Source of the DNA: Bacteroidetes bacterium HLUCCA01
GTDB lineage: Bacteria; Bacteroidota; Rhodothermia; Balneolales; HLUCCA01
Direction: 5' to 3'
DNA: 64,000 nt
Assembly (NCBI GenBank): GCA_001314545.1
Contig: LIHN01000017.1
Coordinates: forward strand, 125,181-189,180
Translations under genes and position numbers: made by a program
The notes under the pieces: generated by a model
The model's input: only the letters and a program-made list of their open reading frames with translations
Database searches by the model: none
What the model was told of the DNA's origin: nothing
Part shown: one piece after another, positions 8,720 to 18,087 of the stretch
How positions within the stretch are numbered: the first letter of the stretch is position 1
How the letters are laid out: each line of letters opens with the position of its first letter

Positions 8720-11572
8720 ATGAGCGCCGACTATCAAAAACAGATTGAACAACTTGCAGAAATCATTCAGCTTCTGGCCAATATCGGTCCGGGCGATCAG
8801 GACGGGATTATGCAGGCCGGCGCTAAACTGGAAGACGCAATTGAGGGCTTTGGTCACAATGCTACCCAGCTGAACCGGCTGGTGGAGCTGGCCTGGGAGG
8901 GAATCAAGCATCTTTATGCCCGTGACGATTTCTTCATGACGGTCAAAATGGCCACAATGCAGGCTGTAAACACGATTCGGGAATATGCGCTGACCAGCGG
9001 CGATATCGATGTGCGCGACTTTGAGCGGGCCTGCGATATCATGCAAAAAGCCTTGAAGGGTGACGGCGAGTCGGCCGACAAAATTATTGAACTGCCGCCC
9101 GAAACTCCTGTTGATACCGATTCCATACCGGTTACACCGGTTTCCCGCACGGTTGAGGCCGTAAGTCTGGATGAGGTAAATGCGGCCTTCATGAAGCTGG
9201 ATGTCGAAACACTCACACCGGACCTGCTCCGCGACTTTTATGAGAAGCTGGATGCAGCGGCAAGTCAGTACGAAGACGAGGTTGGAGCGCTTCTGCAGCA
9301 GGCGGTTACCGCGCTTACCGAAGCGCCGGACCCGGAAACTATGATAGCATCGGTAGGACAGAAGCTGGAAGAAGCCTCGGAAGCCAAGATGATGCTGGAT
9401 TTTGCAGGCGAGTCTGCCTCAGGGTCGCCTGCGGCCGAAACTATGCCGGATTTGGATGAAAACGGCACGGTAAAACCTTCTTCTGACACGCTTTCTGCTG
9501 ATAACGCCGAAGCGGAAACTCCGTCATCACCGGAAAGCACGCAAACGGATCCGGTTGTGGCAACCACCGGGAATCATACCGTATCCGCTTCTGAAACAGC
9601 AGCCGCTAATCCGGATCCGGTTGAATCTCCAGCGACTTCCCCGTCCGTTCAACCACCTGCGCCACAAAGCCCGCCTCCTGCTCCGCGCACGGGGTCGGCT
9701 GTCATCGACCCGGCCGCTCCGGCTACACCGGATTTTGAAGTACCCGGGGATGCAGACACGGATCTGCTTCAGGAGTTTTATACCGAATGTACCGAGCTGA
9801 TCGGAATTGCAGAGGAGGCCCTCCTCGAACTGGAAAACAATCCGGATGACGACGAGTTGATCAACCAGGTATTTCGTGCGTTTCACACCATCAAAGGTAC
9901 GGCAGCTTTTCTGGGACTGGTTCCGGTGTCTGAGTTTGCCCATCATGTGGAGACCCTGCTCAGCATGGTACGTGACAATGAAATCGGGTATACGAATCAG
10001 GCGGCCGATATTACGCTGGACTCCCTGGATACCATTAAGTCTATGGTAGAGGAAGTGCCAACCCTGGCGCCCGGTAAGCTATTGCACATTCCACCGGCAT
10101 TTGATGCGCTCAAGCAGCGCTTGATTTATGTGGAAGAGCACGGAAAATTTGACGGATTACCCGATGTAGCTGCGTCAACGCCATCGGCAGCGGCCGCTTC
10201 TGTAGAACGTGCAGGCGGGTCGGACGTTGAAGAAGCTCCCAAAGCGCCGGAACCATCTCAACCCGCTACCAAGGCGACATCCACCGAGGATGAATCCGTA
10301 ATGGATGACTGGTCGGAGCCTGAAGAGACTGAAATGCAGCCTGTGGCGCCGGAGGCTGCAATCAAGTCGGCGGCCCCTGCAGCCACCAACGGCTCGGCCC
10401 GCAGTAACGGAAGCGCGCCCAAAGCGGAGGCAGAAAGTACGGTGCGCGTTAACACGGAGCGACTCGACCGGCTCATCGACATGGTGGGAGAGCTGGTGAT
10501 TGCCCACTCCGTGGTAGCACAAGATCACGTTGTTGCCTCTGACAGTGATCTGCTCCGCAAGGTGACGCATACCACCAAGATTTTGCGCGAACTTCAGGAT
10601 ATCAGTCTGAAACTGCGTATGGTTCCCCTCAAGGCAACCTTCCAGAAAATGAACCGCCTCGTACGGGATCTTTCCCGGAAAGCCGGTAAGCAGGTGGCCT
10701 TCAAAACGGTTGGTGATGATACCGAAATTGATCGCAATATGGTGGATATCATCAATGAACCGCTCATTCACATGCTGCGAAATTCGCTGGATCACGGGGT
10801 TGAAACACCCGAGCAGCGTGCCAAAACCGGCAAGGATCCGGTTGCCAACGTGTATCTGCGTGCCTATCAGCAGGGCGGGAAGGTTGTAATCGAAATTGAA
10901 GATGACGGTCGGGGCCTGAATACGGAAAAAATTTATGCCAAGGCACTGGAGAAAGGTATTGCAGACCCGAACCGTAAATACACGGATCATGAGATCCATA
11001 ATTTCATTTTTTTACCGGGTTTCTCCACCGCCGATGTGGTCACGGATCTGTCAGGCCGGGGTGTGGGCATGGATGTGGTCCGCCGGTCTATCGACAAACT
11101 TCAGGGCAAGGTGGATGTAAGTTCAGAAACCGGAATGGGATCTATGGTGACCATCGAGCTTCCCTTTACCCTGGCCATCACAGACGGAATGCTGGTACGG
11201 GTTGGCCACCAGCGGTTCATTGTGCCGACCATCAACATAGACATGACCTTCCGTCCGGATGAAAATGCCAACTTTACCATAATGGGCGACAGTGAGAACG
11301 TGATGTTCCGCGGGTCATCCATCCCGATTATCCGCCTGCATCGAATGTTCAATGTTCCCGATGCTGCTGAATCCATTCAGGACGGGGTATTGATGGTGAT
11401 AAATAGTAACAGGCAGAAATATGCCCTGCTGATTGACGAGGTCCTCGGGCAGCAGCATCTGGTGGGTAAATCCATCTCCATGCCGGTGAAACTGCAGAAC
11501 ATCTCCGGTGGTGCTATACTCGGTGACGGGCAGGTCGGGCTCATACTAGACACGGTAGCTTTAGTGAGCTGA
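8720..11572 (+). CDS. cheA: Chemotaxis histidine kinase CheA, with long N-terminal extension
   Basis: 950 residues, much longer than typical CheA (about 650-700). The P1/Hpt domain is not at the N-terminus: it spans about 345-450 with phospho-site His389 in AFHTIKGTAAFLG. Residues 1-130 and 145-230 are two helical segments of unknown role, followed by a Pro/Ala/Ser-rich linker. The dimerisation domain P3 starts at about 575 (VRVNTERLDRLIDMVGELV), P4 kinase about 645-815 (N-box LIHMLRNSLDHGVE, G boxes EIEDDGRGL and SGRGVGMDVV), and P5 CheW-like about 820-950. No P2 domain is evident. It passes phosphate to CheY and CheB encoded downstream. Confidence 0.95.
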   Translation: MSADYQKQIEQLAEIIQLLANIGPGDQDGIMQAGAKLEDAIEGFGHNATQLNRLVELAWEGIKHLYARDDFFMTVKMATMQAVNTIREYALTSGDIDVRDFERACDIMQKALKGDGESADKIIELPPETPVDTDSIPVTPVSRTVEAVSLDEVNAAFMKLDVETLTPDLLRDFYEKLDAAASQYEDEVGALLQQAVTALTEAPDPETMIASVGQKLEEASEAKMMLDFAGESASGSPAAETMPDLDENGTVKPSSDTLSADNAEAETPSSPESTQTDPVVATTGNHTVSASETAAANPDPVESPATSPSVQPPAPQSPPPAPRTGSAVIDPAAPATPDFEVPGDADTDLLQEFYTECTELIGIAEEALLELENNPDDDELINQVFRAFHTIKGTAAFLGLVPVSEFAHHVETLLSMVRDNEIGYTNQAADITLDSLDTIKSMVEEVPTLAPGKLLHIPPAFDALKQRLIYVEEHGKFDGLPDVAASTPSAAAASVERAGGSDVEEAPKAPEPSQPATKATSTEDESVMDDWSEPEETEMQPVAPEAAIKSAAPAATNGSARSNGSAPKAEAESTVRVNTERLDRLIDMVGELVIAHSVVAQDHVVASDSDLLRKVTHTTKILRELQDISLKLRMVPLKATFQKMNRLVRDLSRKAGKQVAFKTVGDDTEIDRNMVDIINEPLIHMLRNSLDHGVETPEQRAKTGKDPVANVYLRAYQQGGKVVIEIEDDGRGLNTEKIYAKALEKGIADPNRKYTDHEIHNFIFLPGFSTADVVTDLSGRGVGMDVVRRSIDKLQGKVDVSSETGMGSMVTIELPFTLAITDGMLVRVGHQRFIVPTINIDMTFRPDENANFTIMGDSENVMFRGSSIPIIRLHRMFNVPDAAESIQDGVLMVINSNRQKYALLIDEVLGQQHLVGKSISMPVKLQNISGGAILGDGQVGLILDTVALVS

Positions 11573-11622
11573 CCCGCTGAACGATAATTTGATTAACCAA
11601 AAGTGGACAAAACCCTACAATT

Positions 11623-12120
11623 ATGGCAACGCAAGAAACCTCTCAAAACGAAAGCAAACTGAATGTGGAAGGTGGTAAATTCCTCACCTTTTTCCTGGGC
11701 AAGGAAGAGTATGCCCTTGAAATCCTGAAAGTTCAGGAAATTATCGGCATGATGCCCATTACGCCCGTTCCGAATATGCCCGGTTACATCCGCGGCGTAC
11801 TGAATCTGCGCGGGAAAATTATTCCGGTCATGGAACTGCGCATCCGCTTCGGTCTGATGCCGGTTGAAGATACCGAAGAAACCTGTATTGTTGTGGTTCA
11901 GTCGGGCAGTTACCTGATGGGTGTAGTGGTAGACAAGGTATCTGAAGTTGCCGAGATTGATACCAAGCAGATTGAAGAAGTCCCGACCCTGGGTGGCGCC
12001 ATGCACAATGAGTACCTGTCTGGTATCGGTAAGTTTGAAAATTCCGTTAAGCTGTTACTGGATGTTGAAAAAGTACTGTTTGATGTTCCTGAAGCTGTTC
12101 TGATGGATACTGCCATATGA
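11623..12120 (+). CDS. cheW: Chemotaxis coupling protein CheW
   Basis: 165 residues forming one CheW domain: KFLTFFLGKEEYALEILKVQ, VPNMPGYIRGVLNLRGKIIP and VVVDKVSEVAEI are standard. It links the chemoreceptor to CheA at the membrane array. The stop overlaps the cheR start by 4 nt (ATGA), so the two are translationally coupled. It follows cheA after 50 nt. Confidence 0.95.
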   Translation: MATQETSQNESKLNVEGGKFLTFFLGKEEYALEILKVQEIIGMMPITPVPNMPGYIRGVLNLRGKIIPVMELRIRFGLMPVEDTEETCIVVVQSGSYLMGVVVDKVSEVAEIDTKQIEEVPTLGGAMHNEYLSGIGKFENSVKLLLDVEKVLFDVPEAVLMDTAI

Positions 12121-12950
12121 TCGGCAGACCCAAAACGGACTTGTCGAGGGCGGTGCTGACCACCTCTCACTTTAACCGGGTTAAACGCATGCTGCATGAT
12201 TACAGCGGCATTTTCCTGGGCGATGGGAAGGAGGCCCTGGTCAAAGCACGCCTGCTCAAACGTCTGCGGAAGCTGGGTCTGGACGATTTTGACGATTATT
12301 TCGATTTCATTGAAAATGATGCTACCGGCGTGGAGTTTCTCTCGCTGGTAGACGTGCTGACCACCAATAAAACCAGTTTCTTCCGGGAATCGCAGCACTT
12401 CGACTATATCAACGACGTGGTGATGCCCTCCATCAAAGACCGTGATGTTACCTGGTGGAGTGCCGGGTGTTCATCCGGTGAGGAACCGTACACCCTGGCC
12501 ATGAACTTTCTGGAGCATAAGTCGCCGGGTTCGCGGGGGAAATTACGGCTGCTGGCCACCGACATATCGAGTCTGGTTCTGCAGCGGGCCCGCGAGGGTG
12601 TTTACAGCGGTGAGCACGTTAAAGATATTCCCACAGCCATGCTGCGGAAATATTTTACACGCATAGGCGCAAATCCGGAAGCGTGGAGGGTTGATCCTCA
12701 GATAGCGGCGATGATAAAATTTGCCCGGTTAAACCTTCAGGAGCCCTGGCCCATGAAAGGACCGTTCAACATTATCATGTGCCGCAATGTGATGATTTAT
12801 TTTAACCGTGAAACCCAGCAGAAGCTGATAAAACGGTTCTATGACCTTCTTGAGCCCGGAGGATATTTGTTCCTGGGTCACTCGGAAACCATTTCAGGTC
12901 CATCCCTGGGGTTTGTGAGTGTTCGCCCGGCTGCTTATCAGAAGAAATAA
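12117..12950 (+). CDS. cheR: Chemotaxis protein methyltransferase CheR
   Basis: 277 residues with the CheR N-terminal helical domain and a SAM-dependent methyltransferase domain; VTWWSAGCSSGEEPYTLAM is the SAM-binding motif and FNIIMCRNVMIYFN is the catalytic-domain signature. It methylates glutamates on chemoreceptors. Since the local receptor has no CheR-tethering pentapeptide, it would act by direct docking on the methylation helices. It overlaps cheW by 4 nt and precedes cheD by 13 nt. Confidence 0.95.
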   Translation: MIGRPKTDLSRAVLTTSHFNRVKRMLHDYSGIFLGDGKEALVKARLLKRLRKLGLDDFDDYFDFIENDATGVEFLSLVDVLTTNKTSFFRESQHFDYINDVVMPSIKDRDVTWWSAGCSSGEEPYTLAMNFLEHKSPGSRGKLRLLATDISSLVLQRAREGVYSGEHVKDIPTAMLRKYFTRIGANPEAWRVDPQIAAMIKFARLNLQEPWPMKGPFNIIMCRNVMIYFNRETQQKLIKRFYDLLEPGGYLFLGHSETISGPSLGFVSVRPAAYQKK

Positions 12951-12963
12951 GGAATAACAGATT

Positions 12964-13491
12964 ATGTCACACATAATTGGGGTAGGTGATATAAAGGTTT
13001 CCTCGAACCAGGCTGATGTACTCATCACCTATGCGCTGGGAAGCTGTCTGGGCATTGTTGCCTATGATCCGGTGCTTCGGGTGGGAGGATTACTTCACGC
13101 CATGTTGCCCTTATCCAATGCCGATCCGGCAAAGGCCAAGGTGCGTCCTGCGATGTATGTAGATTCGGGTTTTTCCCTGCTCATGCGCGAAATGTTTGCC
13201 AAGGGAGCTAAAAAAGACAATATTGTGATATCCGTCGCCGGCGGAGCAAGTATGAAACAGATTTCAAACGACGATTATTTCAAAATTGGCCAACGCAATT
13301 TTACCGTTCTCCGGAAACTGCTCTGGAAGAACGGCCTGATGATTCATGCGCAGGATGTAGGCGGGGGCATTTCACGCACCATGGCCCTGCATCTGAATAA
13401 CGGCCTGGTAACCATCAACAAAAAACCCATCACCAATTCCGGTGACGGAATGCAAACCGCCTCGGGAGCCGCCCTGGCTGCTAACCGATAA
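12964..13491 (+). CDS. cheD: Chemoreceptor glutamine deamidase CheD
   Basis: 175 residues with the CheD active site: ITYALGSCLGI (nucleophile Cys28, with Thr22), GGLLHAMLP (His45) and the later SVAGGASM and VGGGISRTM glycine-rich loops. CheD deamidates receptor glutamines and in several bacteria is regulated by CheC/CheX-type phosphatases. No CheC with two catalytic motifs is encoded in the window; the two CheX-like proteins may substitute. It is tightly packed between cheR and the second cheY. Confidence 0.93.
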   Translation: MSHIIGVGDIKVSSNQADVLITYALGSCLGIVAYDPVLRVGGLLHAMLPLSNADPAKAKVRPAMYVDSGFSLLMREMFAKGAKKDNIVISVAGGASMKQISNDDYFKIGQRNFTVLRKLLWKNGLMIHAQDVGGGISRTMALHLNNGLVTINKKPITNSGDGMQTASGAALAANR

Positions 13492-13508
13492 AACAGAGGG
13501 TTATATTT

Positions 13509-13892
13509 ATGGCACTTAATGTTTTAGTAGTTGACGACTCCGCCCTGATGCGCAACATCGTCATCAAAGTACTCAAGCTCAGTGATATTGACATCGCTGA
13601 CATCTTTCAGGCCGGCAACGGTCAGGAAGCCCTTGAACAGCTCAACAACAACTGGATTGATCTGATGCTTCTTGACATCAACATGCCCGTGATGAGCGGG
13701 CTGGAGCTGCTGGATATTGTCCGCGCAAATCCGGAAACCAAAGACCTCCCCATAATCATGGTAACCTCCGAAAGTCAGGAAAAACGGATCAGTACCATTG
13801 AACAAAAGGGGGCCGGCTTTGTTCACAAACCGTTTACGCCGGAGCTGCTGCGCGACCAGATTCTAAAGGCAACTGGGGTGACTCATGAATAG
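13509..13892 (+). CDS. cheY: CheY-like response regulator (second copy)
   Basis: 127 residues, one receiver domain of classical CheY length. Asp9-Asp10, phospho-acceptor Asp56 (LMLLDINMPVMSG), Thr86-Ser region (IIMVTSES) and Lys107 region (FVHKPFTP) are all present. The stop overlaps the start of the next CheX-like gene by 8 nt, so this CheY and that phosphatase are translationally coupled and probably work as a pair. Confidence 0.9.
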   Translation: MALNVLVVDDSALMRNIVIKVLKLSDIDIADIFQAGNGQEALEQLNNNWIDLMLLDINMPVMSGLELLDIVRANPETKDLPIIMVTSESQEKRISTIEQKGAGFVHKPFTPELLRDQILKATGVTHE

Positions 13893-14343
13893 CGATCTTA
13901 ACGAACAAATCCGTGTACTCGCACTCCGTGCTTTTGAGTCGATGTGTTTCATGTTTGAAATGGATGACGACTTCGGCGATGGCGATATGGCCATCGCAAC
14001 GGATTACAAAGATTCCGTAGTCATACGCTTTGACGGTGATGTCAACGGCGGTATGCTGATCAGCGCGTCACCCGATCTGCGGCAGGCCGCCGCCATGAAT
14101 ATGCTGGGAACGGACGATGTAGATGAGCAGCATAAAAAGGATGCCTGTTTTGAGCTGGCCAATATAATTTGCGGCAACATCGTACCGCTGCTCAACAAAA
14201 ATGACGGAGTGAGCTTCATTCAAAGTCCACGGACAGCAACCAAAGTGGAAGCCAGCGGCGCTGCGTTCAAGGGATTTCACGAAGAAGTGGTGTCACTGAG
14301 TCTGGATGAAGGAACCTGTGAAATCCGGGTTTATTACCTGTAG
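13885..14343 (+). CDS. cheX: CheX-like chemotaxis phosphatase (second copy)
   Basis: 152 residues related to CheX/CheC. The diagnostic catalytic pair is Glu90-Asn93 in DACFELANIICGNIVPLLN, with a preceding VNGGMLISASPDL strand. Similarity to the first CheX (8205-8708) is low outside the motif, so the copies are not a recent duplication. It overlaps the second cheY by 8 nt, pointing to that regulator as substrate. Confidence 0.75.
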   Translation: MNSDLNEQIRVLALRAFESMCFMFEMDDDFGDGDMAIATDYKDSVVIRFDGDVNGGMLISASPDLRQAAAMNMLGTDDVDEQHKKDACFELANIICGNIVPLLNKNDGVSFIQSPRTATKVEASGAAFKGFHEEVVSLSLDEGTCEIRVYYL

Positions 14344-14349
14344 CCCTAG

Positions 14350-15417
<1,068 letters not shown>

Positions 15418-15578
15418 GTTCAGCAAGGAAGTGCCCGTTGTACAAAGGGTAGGTACAGTCATTACATGCCCCATGTGCAGTGCGAAGTGCTGATCGGTAT
15501 GAGGGCACAGCCTGATCGGGATAGTGGGTTTCCTATGGAGCGTGCCGCAACTGCAAGCCGCAGGCCGTGCGTCAACAA

Positions 15579-16592
15579 CTACTGCGGAGGAAGCATGATC
15601 TCGAAGATGACGCCGTTTTCTGCATCGTTTTGTTTCAGGAATACCGAGGCACCTACATGGCGGAGCACGATGTGGGCCAGCGTCAGTCCGATACCCAGGC
15701 TGTTGGCTCTGGTGGTTATGAACGGATGGAATACCTTGTCTGCAATTTCTTCCGGGATAGCGCGACCATAATTGATGACCCGAATCCGGTTTTTTTCGAC
15801 TTCCACCCGAACCGGTTTTTCACCGCGGTTAAAGTCGACGGCGTTGTCGAGCAGAATTTTCAGTGCGTGCTGCAGTTTGGCTTCATTGGTATAGACCAGG
15901 GGTTCCTGGCGGGGACGCTGCACAATGACCGGTTTTCCGGTTTCGGAGACCTTGCTGTTGGCCACTTGTTCGGCTGACCGCCCGATGGCAACCGGCTCTG
16001 AGGCATAGAGTACCTCGTCTTCGCGTTCCAGGGCCTGCAGTAAATCCAGTTCCTCCAGCATTTCCACCAATTGGGTGAGCCCCAGGTCTACTTTTTCCAG
16101 ATACACGCTGGATCGGCCGATGTTGGCGGGATCTTTCAACAGGGAGACAAACCCTTGTATTCCGGTAATCGGAGAACGAAAACGGTGAAGCAGCACAGCG
16201 TTCAGGTCGCTCACGGCATTCAGCATATCGGACGTAGGCAGCTGGTCGTCCTGGAGCAGGACCACTTTAACCAGCTGTTCGCCGGCATACTCAAACGGAG
16301 TGTGCTGAATACGCAGCCATTGGTTGTTGAAATAGACCAGCTCGCCGAATTTCGGGTCGGAAACCGACTCGATGAACGTAGACAGTTCCCAGCCGGTGAC
16401 GGCTTCGGTGCCGCAACCGGAAAACGCCGCTTCATTCGCGCATAAAATCTTATGATCCTGTGCGTCTATGACAAACGTCGGGTTAGGACTATCTGCTATG
16501 AGTATTTGCAAGCTTCGGAGGTCAAAACCGGTCTGCGGGCGGGTAGCCGGCAGATGCATGGTTGGATATATGGAGGTATTGGTGTTCATCAT
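15579..16592 (-). CDS. FlrB/FleS-like PAS sensor histidine kinase with degenerate G1 box
   Basis: 337 residues, cytosolic. A PAS domain covers about 25-110 (NPTFVIDAQDHKILCANEAA). The H-box LLHRFRSPITGIQGFVSLL carries His136; the N-box is LKILLDNAVDFNRGEKP. The G1 box normally DxGxG reads NYGRA here (VINYGRAIPEE), so the adenine-contacting Asp is missing, while the G2 region NSLGIGLTLAHIV is kept. The domain layout matches FlrB/FleS, which feed an FlrC/FleR sigma-54 activator; the only such activator here is at 52395-53831. Partnership is inference. ATP hydrolysis may be impaired, making it a possible pseudokinase. A sigma-28-like -10 box ends 7 nt before the ATG. Confidence 0.75.
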   Translation of the reverse strand: MMNTNTSIYPTMHLPATRPQTGFDLRSLQILIADSPNPTFVIDAQDHKILCANEAAFSGCGTEAVTGWELSTFIESVSDPKFGELVYFNNQWLRIQHTPFEYAGEQLVKVVLLQDDQLPTSDMLNAVSDLNAVLLHRFRSPITGIQGFVSLLKDPANIGRSSVYLEKVDLGLTQLVEMLEELDLLQALEREDEVLYASEPVAIGRSAEQVANSKVSETGKPVIVQRPRQEPLVYTNEAKLQHALKILLDNAVDFNRGEKPVRVEVEKNRIRVINYGRAIPEEIADKVFHPFITTRANSLGIGLTLAHIVLRHVGASVFLKQNDAENGVIFEIMLPPQ

Positions 16593-16599
16593 ACACTCA

Positions 16600-16626
16600 T
16601 TATCAGCCGACCCTCAGAATCTCTTA
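16600..16626 (-). promoter_or_regulatory. Sigma-28-like promoter of the PAS kinase, ending 7 nt before ATG
   Basis: On the minus strand TAAG, 15 nt, GCTGATAA: one mismatch in the -10 and one in the -35 against TAAA-N15-GCCGATAA. The -10 box ends 7 nt before the kinase ATG at 16592, so transcription would begin at or next to the start codon. Confidence 0.5.
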
Positions 16627-16893
16627 AGCTGATTTAACGACCTTACATACAGGTGGAAAAATTTGCCGTGAGAAAAGAACGGCGGAAAATCTTGAATGAA
16701 CACGCGGCCGGATTACTGTGCCGGACTACACAGGTAACGCAGTTGTCAGTGACGTTGGTATGGCACGTGAAAGTGAAACGATGTGGTGACGGTGCAGTTA
16801 CATGCGTCTGCCAACAACCTGACTGGGAGCAATGTAGCAAATTAACCGTTGATATCCACCTATATGATTTTTCCTTGCCGCCGGGGGCAGGAA

Positions 16894-16909
16894 TGGCATA
16901 ACTCTTGCT
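16894..16909 (+). promoter_or_regulatory. Sigma-54 promoter for the flgB-fliE-fliF operon
   Basis: TGGCATAACTCTTGCT fits TGGCAC-N5-TTGCT with one mismatch and correct GG/GC spacing. The predicted start near 16920 is about 40 nt before flgB. It places rod, MS-ring, export and hook genes in the sigma-54 tier. Confidence 0.78.
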
Positions 16910-16959
16910 GTTAGTCTTACAGTCATTATGTTCAACGTTCATTTTTCGAGTCTTTTCCG

Positions 16960-17304
16960 ATGAAACTCATCGACAGTGATCATTCCCTCTTATTAGGCAA
17001 GGCCATGGATGCCATGTCGCTTCGGCAGCGCATTACCGCCGCCAACGTGGCCAATGCCGACACGCCGGGGTATCGTCGCCATCAGGTTGACTTTGAGGAA
17101 GAGCTGCGAAGAGTGCAGGAATCGGGCAATACCCGCGCCCTGCGCGATGTGAACGCCAGTATCACCGAGACCAATGAGGAAGTGGTGCTGGAAAATGAGC
17201 TTATGGAAATGGCCGATACCCAGATCCGCGTGCATTTACTCACCCGCAGCCTGCGTCATCACTTTGATATGCTGCGCATTGGTATCACCGGAAATAACCG
17301 TTAA
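16960..17304 (+). CDS. flgB: Flagellar basal-body rod protein FlgB
   Basis: 114 residues, a proximal rod subunit exported by the flagellar type III system. The rod/hook-family N-terminal motif is ITAANVANADTPGYRR, and the C-terminal helix (TQIRVHLLTRSLRHHFDMLR) packs with other rod proteins. It is the first gene after the sigma-54 promoter and is followed 17 nt later by flgC. Confidence 0.92.
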   Translation: MKLIDSDHSLLLGKAMDAMSLRQRITAANVANADTPGYRRHQVDFEEELRRVQESGNTRALRDVNASITETNEEVVLENELMEMADTQIRVHLLTRSLRHHFDMLRIGITGNNR

Positions 17305-17321
17305 TTCAGCAGGATTTTGCC

Positions 17322-17840
17322 ATGTTAGCTGACCGCATGTTTACCACGTTTCGTACCGCAGCCCAGGGGCTGGAGGTTCAGCGTGAGAAAATAGCCGTAG
17401 CGGGAAGAAACATCGCCCATGCCAACACGTCATCACGACCGGGCAATGAGGGTGTGTACCGCCCGCAAACCGTGGTTACATCCCTCGGAGAAGCGCAGGA
17501 CTTTCAGCGCATGCTGCTGGATAATGTCCAGTCGCTCCAGCCTTCCGGTAACGCATCGGGCACTGAATCGGATTCCGATCCGGATACCCCGGGTGTTCAG
17601 CGTGCCGCTGCATTCACCCACAATATGGGTCCGCGCATGCAGGTGGTAGAAACCGATGCCTTCCGCTATGAATTTGACCCCAATCATCCCGATGCCGACG
17701 AAAACGGCATGGTTCAGTACCCCGACGTAGACCTCATTCGTGAAATGACCCAGCTTGTCAGTGCCAACAGACTGTATGAAGCCAATCTGAGTGTGGTTGA
17801 AGCCGAAAAACAAATTATCCGACGATCCTTAGAAATCTGA
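17322..17840 (+). CDS. flgC: Flagellar basal-body rod protein FlgC
   Basis: 172 residues. The N-terminal rod helix is EKIAVAGRNIAHANTSSRPG, and the FlgC signature YEFDPNHPDADENGMVQYPD is present, with the C-terminal helix MTQLVSANRLYEANLSVVEA. It is somewhat longer than typical FlgC (about 135-150) because of an acidic insert SGTESDSDPDTPG. It forms the proximal rod with FlgB. Confidence 0.93.
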   Translation: MLADRMFTTFRTAAQGLEVQREKIAVAGRNIAHANTSSRPGNEGVYRPQTVVTSLGEAQDFQRMLLDNVQSLQPSGNASGTESDSDPDTPGVQRAAAFTHNMGPRMQVVETDAFRYEFDPNHPDADENGMVQYPDVDLIREMTQLVSANRLYEANLSVVEAEKQIIRRSLEI

Positions 17841-17848
17841 GTCTTATC

Positions 17849-18076
17849 ATGAACATCAATTCATTACAAGCACAGCAACTTACAGACGTCTCGCGCACAT
17901 CGGGCCTTCGTAAGGCTGCCGAAATGGTGGCACCGCCCAAGCTCTCCCAGGATGAGATGAATATGATCTCCAAAGAGTTTCCGGCCGGGAAAACCATGAC
18001 CTGGTACTCCAACAACGGCAGCAAACATGAAGAGCAGCTGGCCGTTCGCGGAAGCCGAATCGACATTAAAGTGTAG
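17849..18076 (+). CDS. Unknown small protein in the flgC-fliE interval (75 aa)
   Basis: A 75-codon gene 8 nt after flgC and 11 nt before fliE, on the same strand and in step with the operon. I do not recognise the family. It is hydrophilic, with a helical start (MNINSLQAQQLTDVSRTSGL) and a mixed second half containing DEMNMISKEFP and a basic end VRGSRIDIKV. There is no signal peptide, membrane segment or cysteine. The position inside the rod/MS-ring operon suggests a structural or export-related role. Confidence 0.75.
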   Translation: MNINSLQAQQLTDVSRTSGLRKAAEMVAPPKLSQDEMNMISKEFPAGKTMTWYSNNGSKHEEQLAVRGSRIDIKV

Positions 18077-18087
18077 AGGCTCCTGGT

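Larger units (their letters stand above)
16593..16959. other. Divergent regulatory region between PAS kinase and flgB
   Basis: This 367-nt region carries a sigma-28-like site for the kinase (16600-16626, minus) and a sigma-54 site for flgB (16894-16909, plus). The roughly 270 nt between them would hold any upstream activator sites, which I cannot identify. An 82-codon frame inside (16653-16901) overlaps the sigma-54 promoter and is not called. Confidence 0.6.

Noticed and set aside
16653-16901. 82-codon open frame upstream of flgB
   Set aside because: Cysteine-rich without motif and overlapping the flgB sigma-54 promoter.
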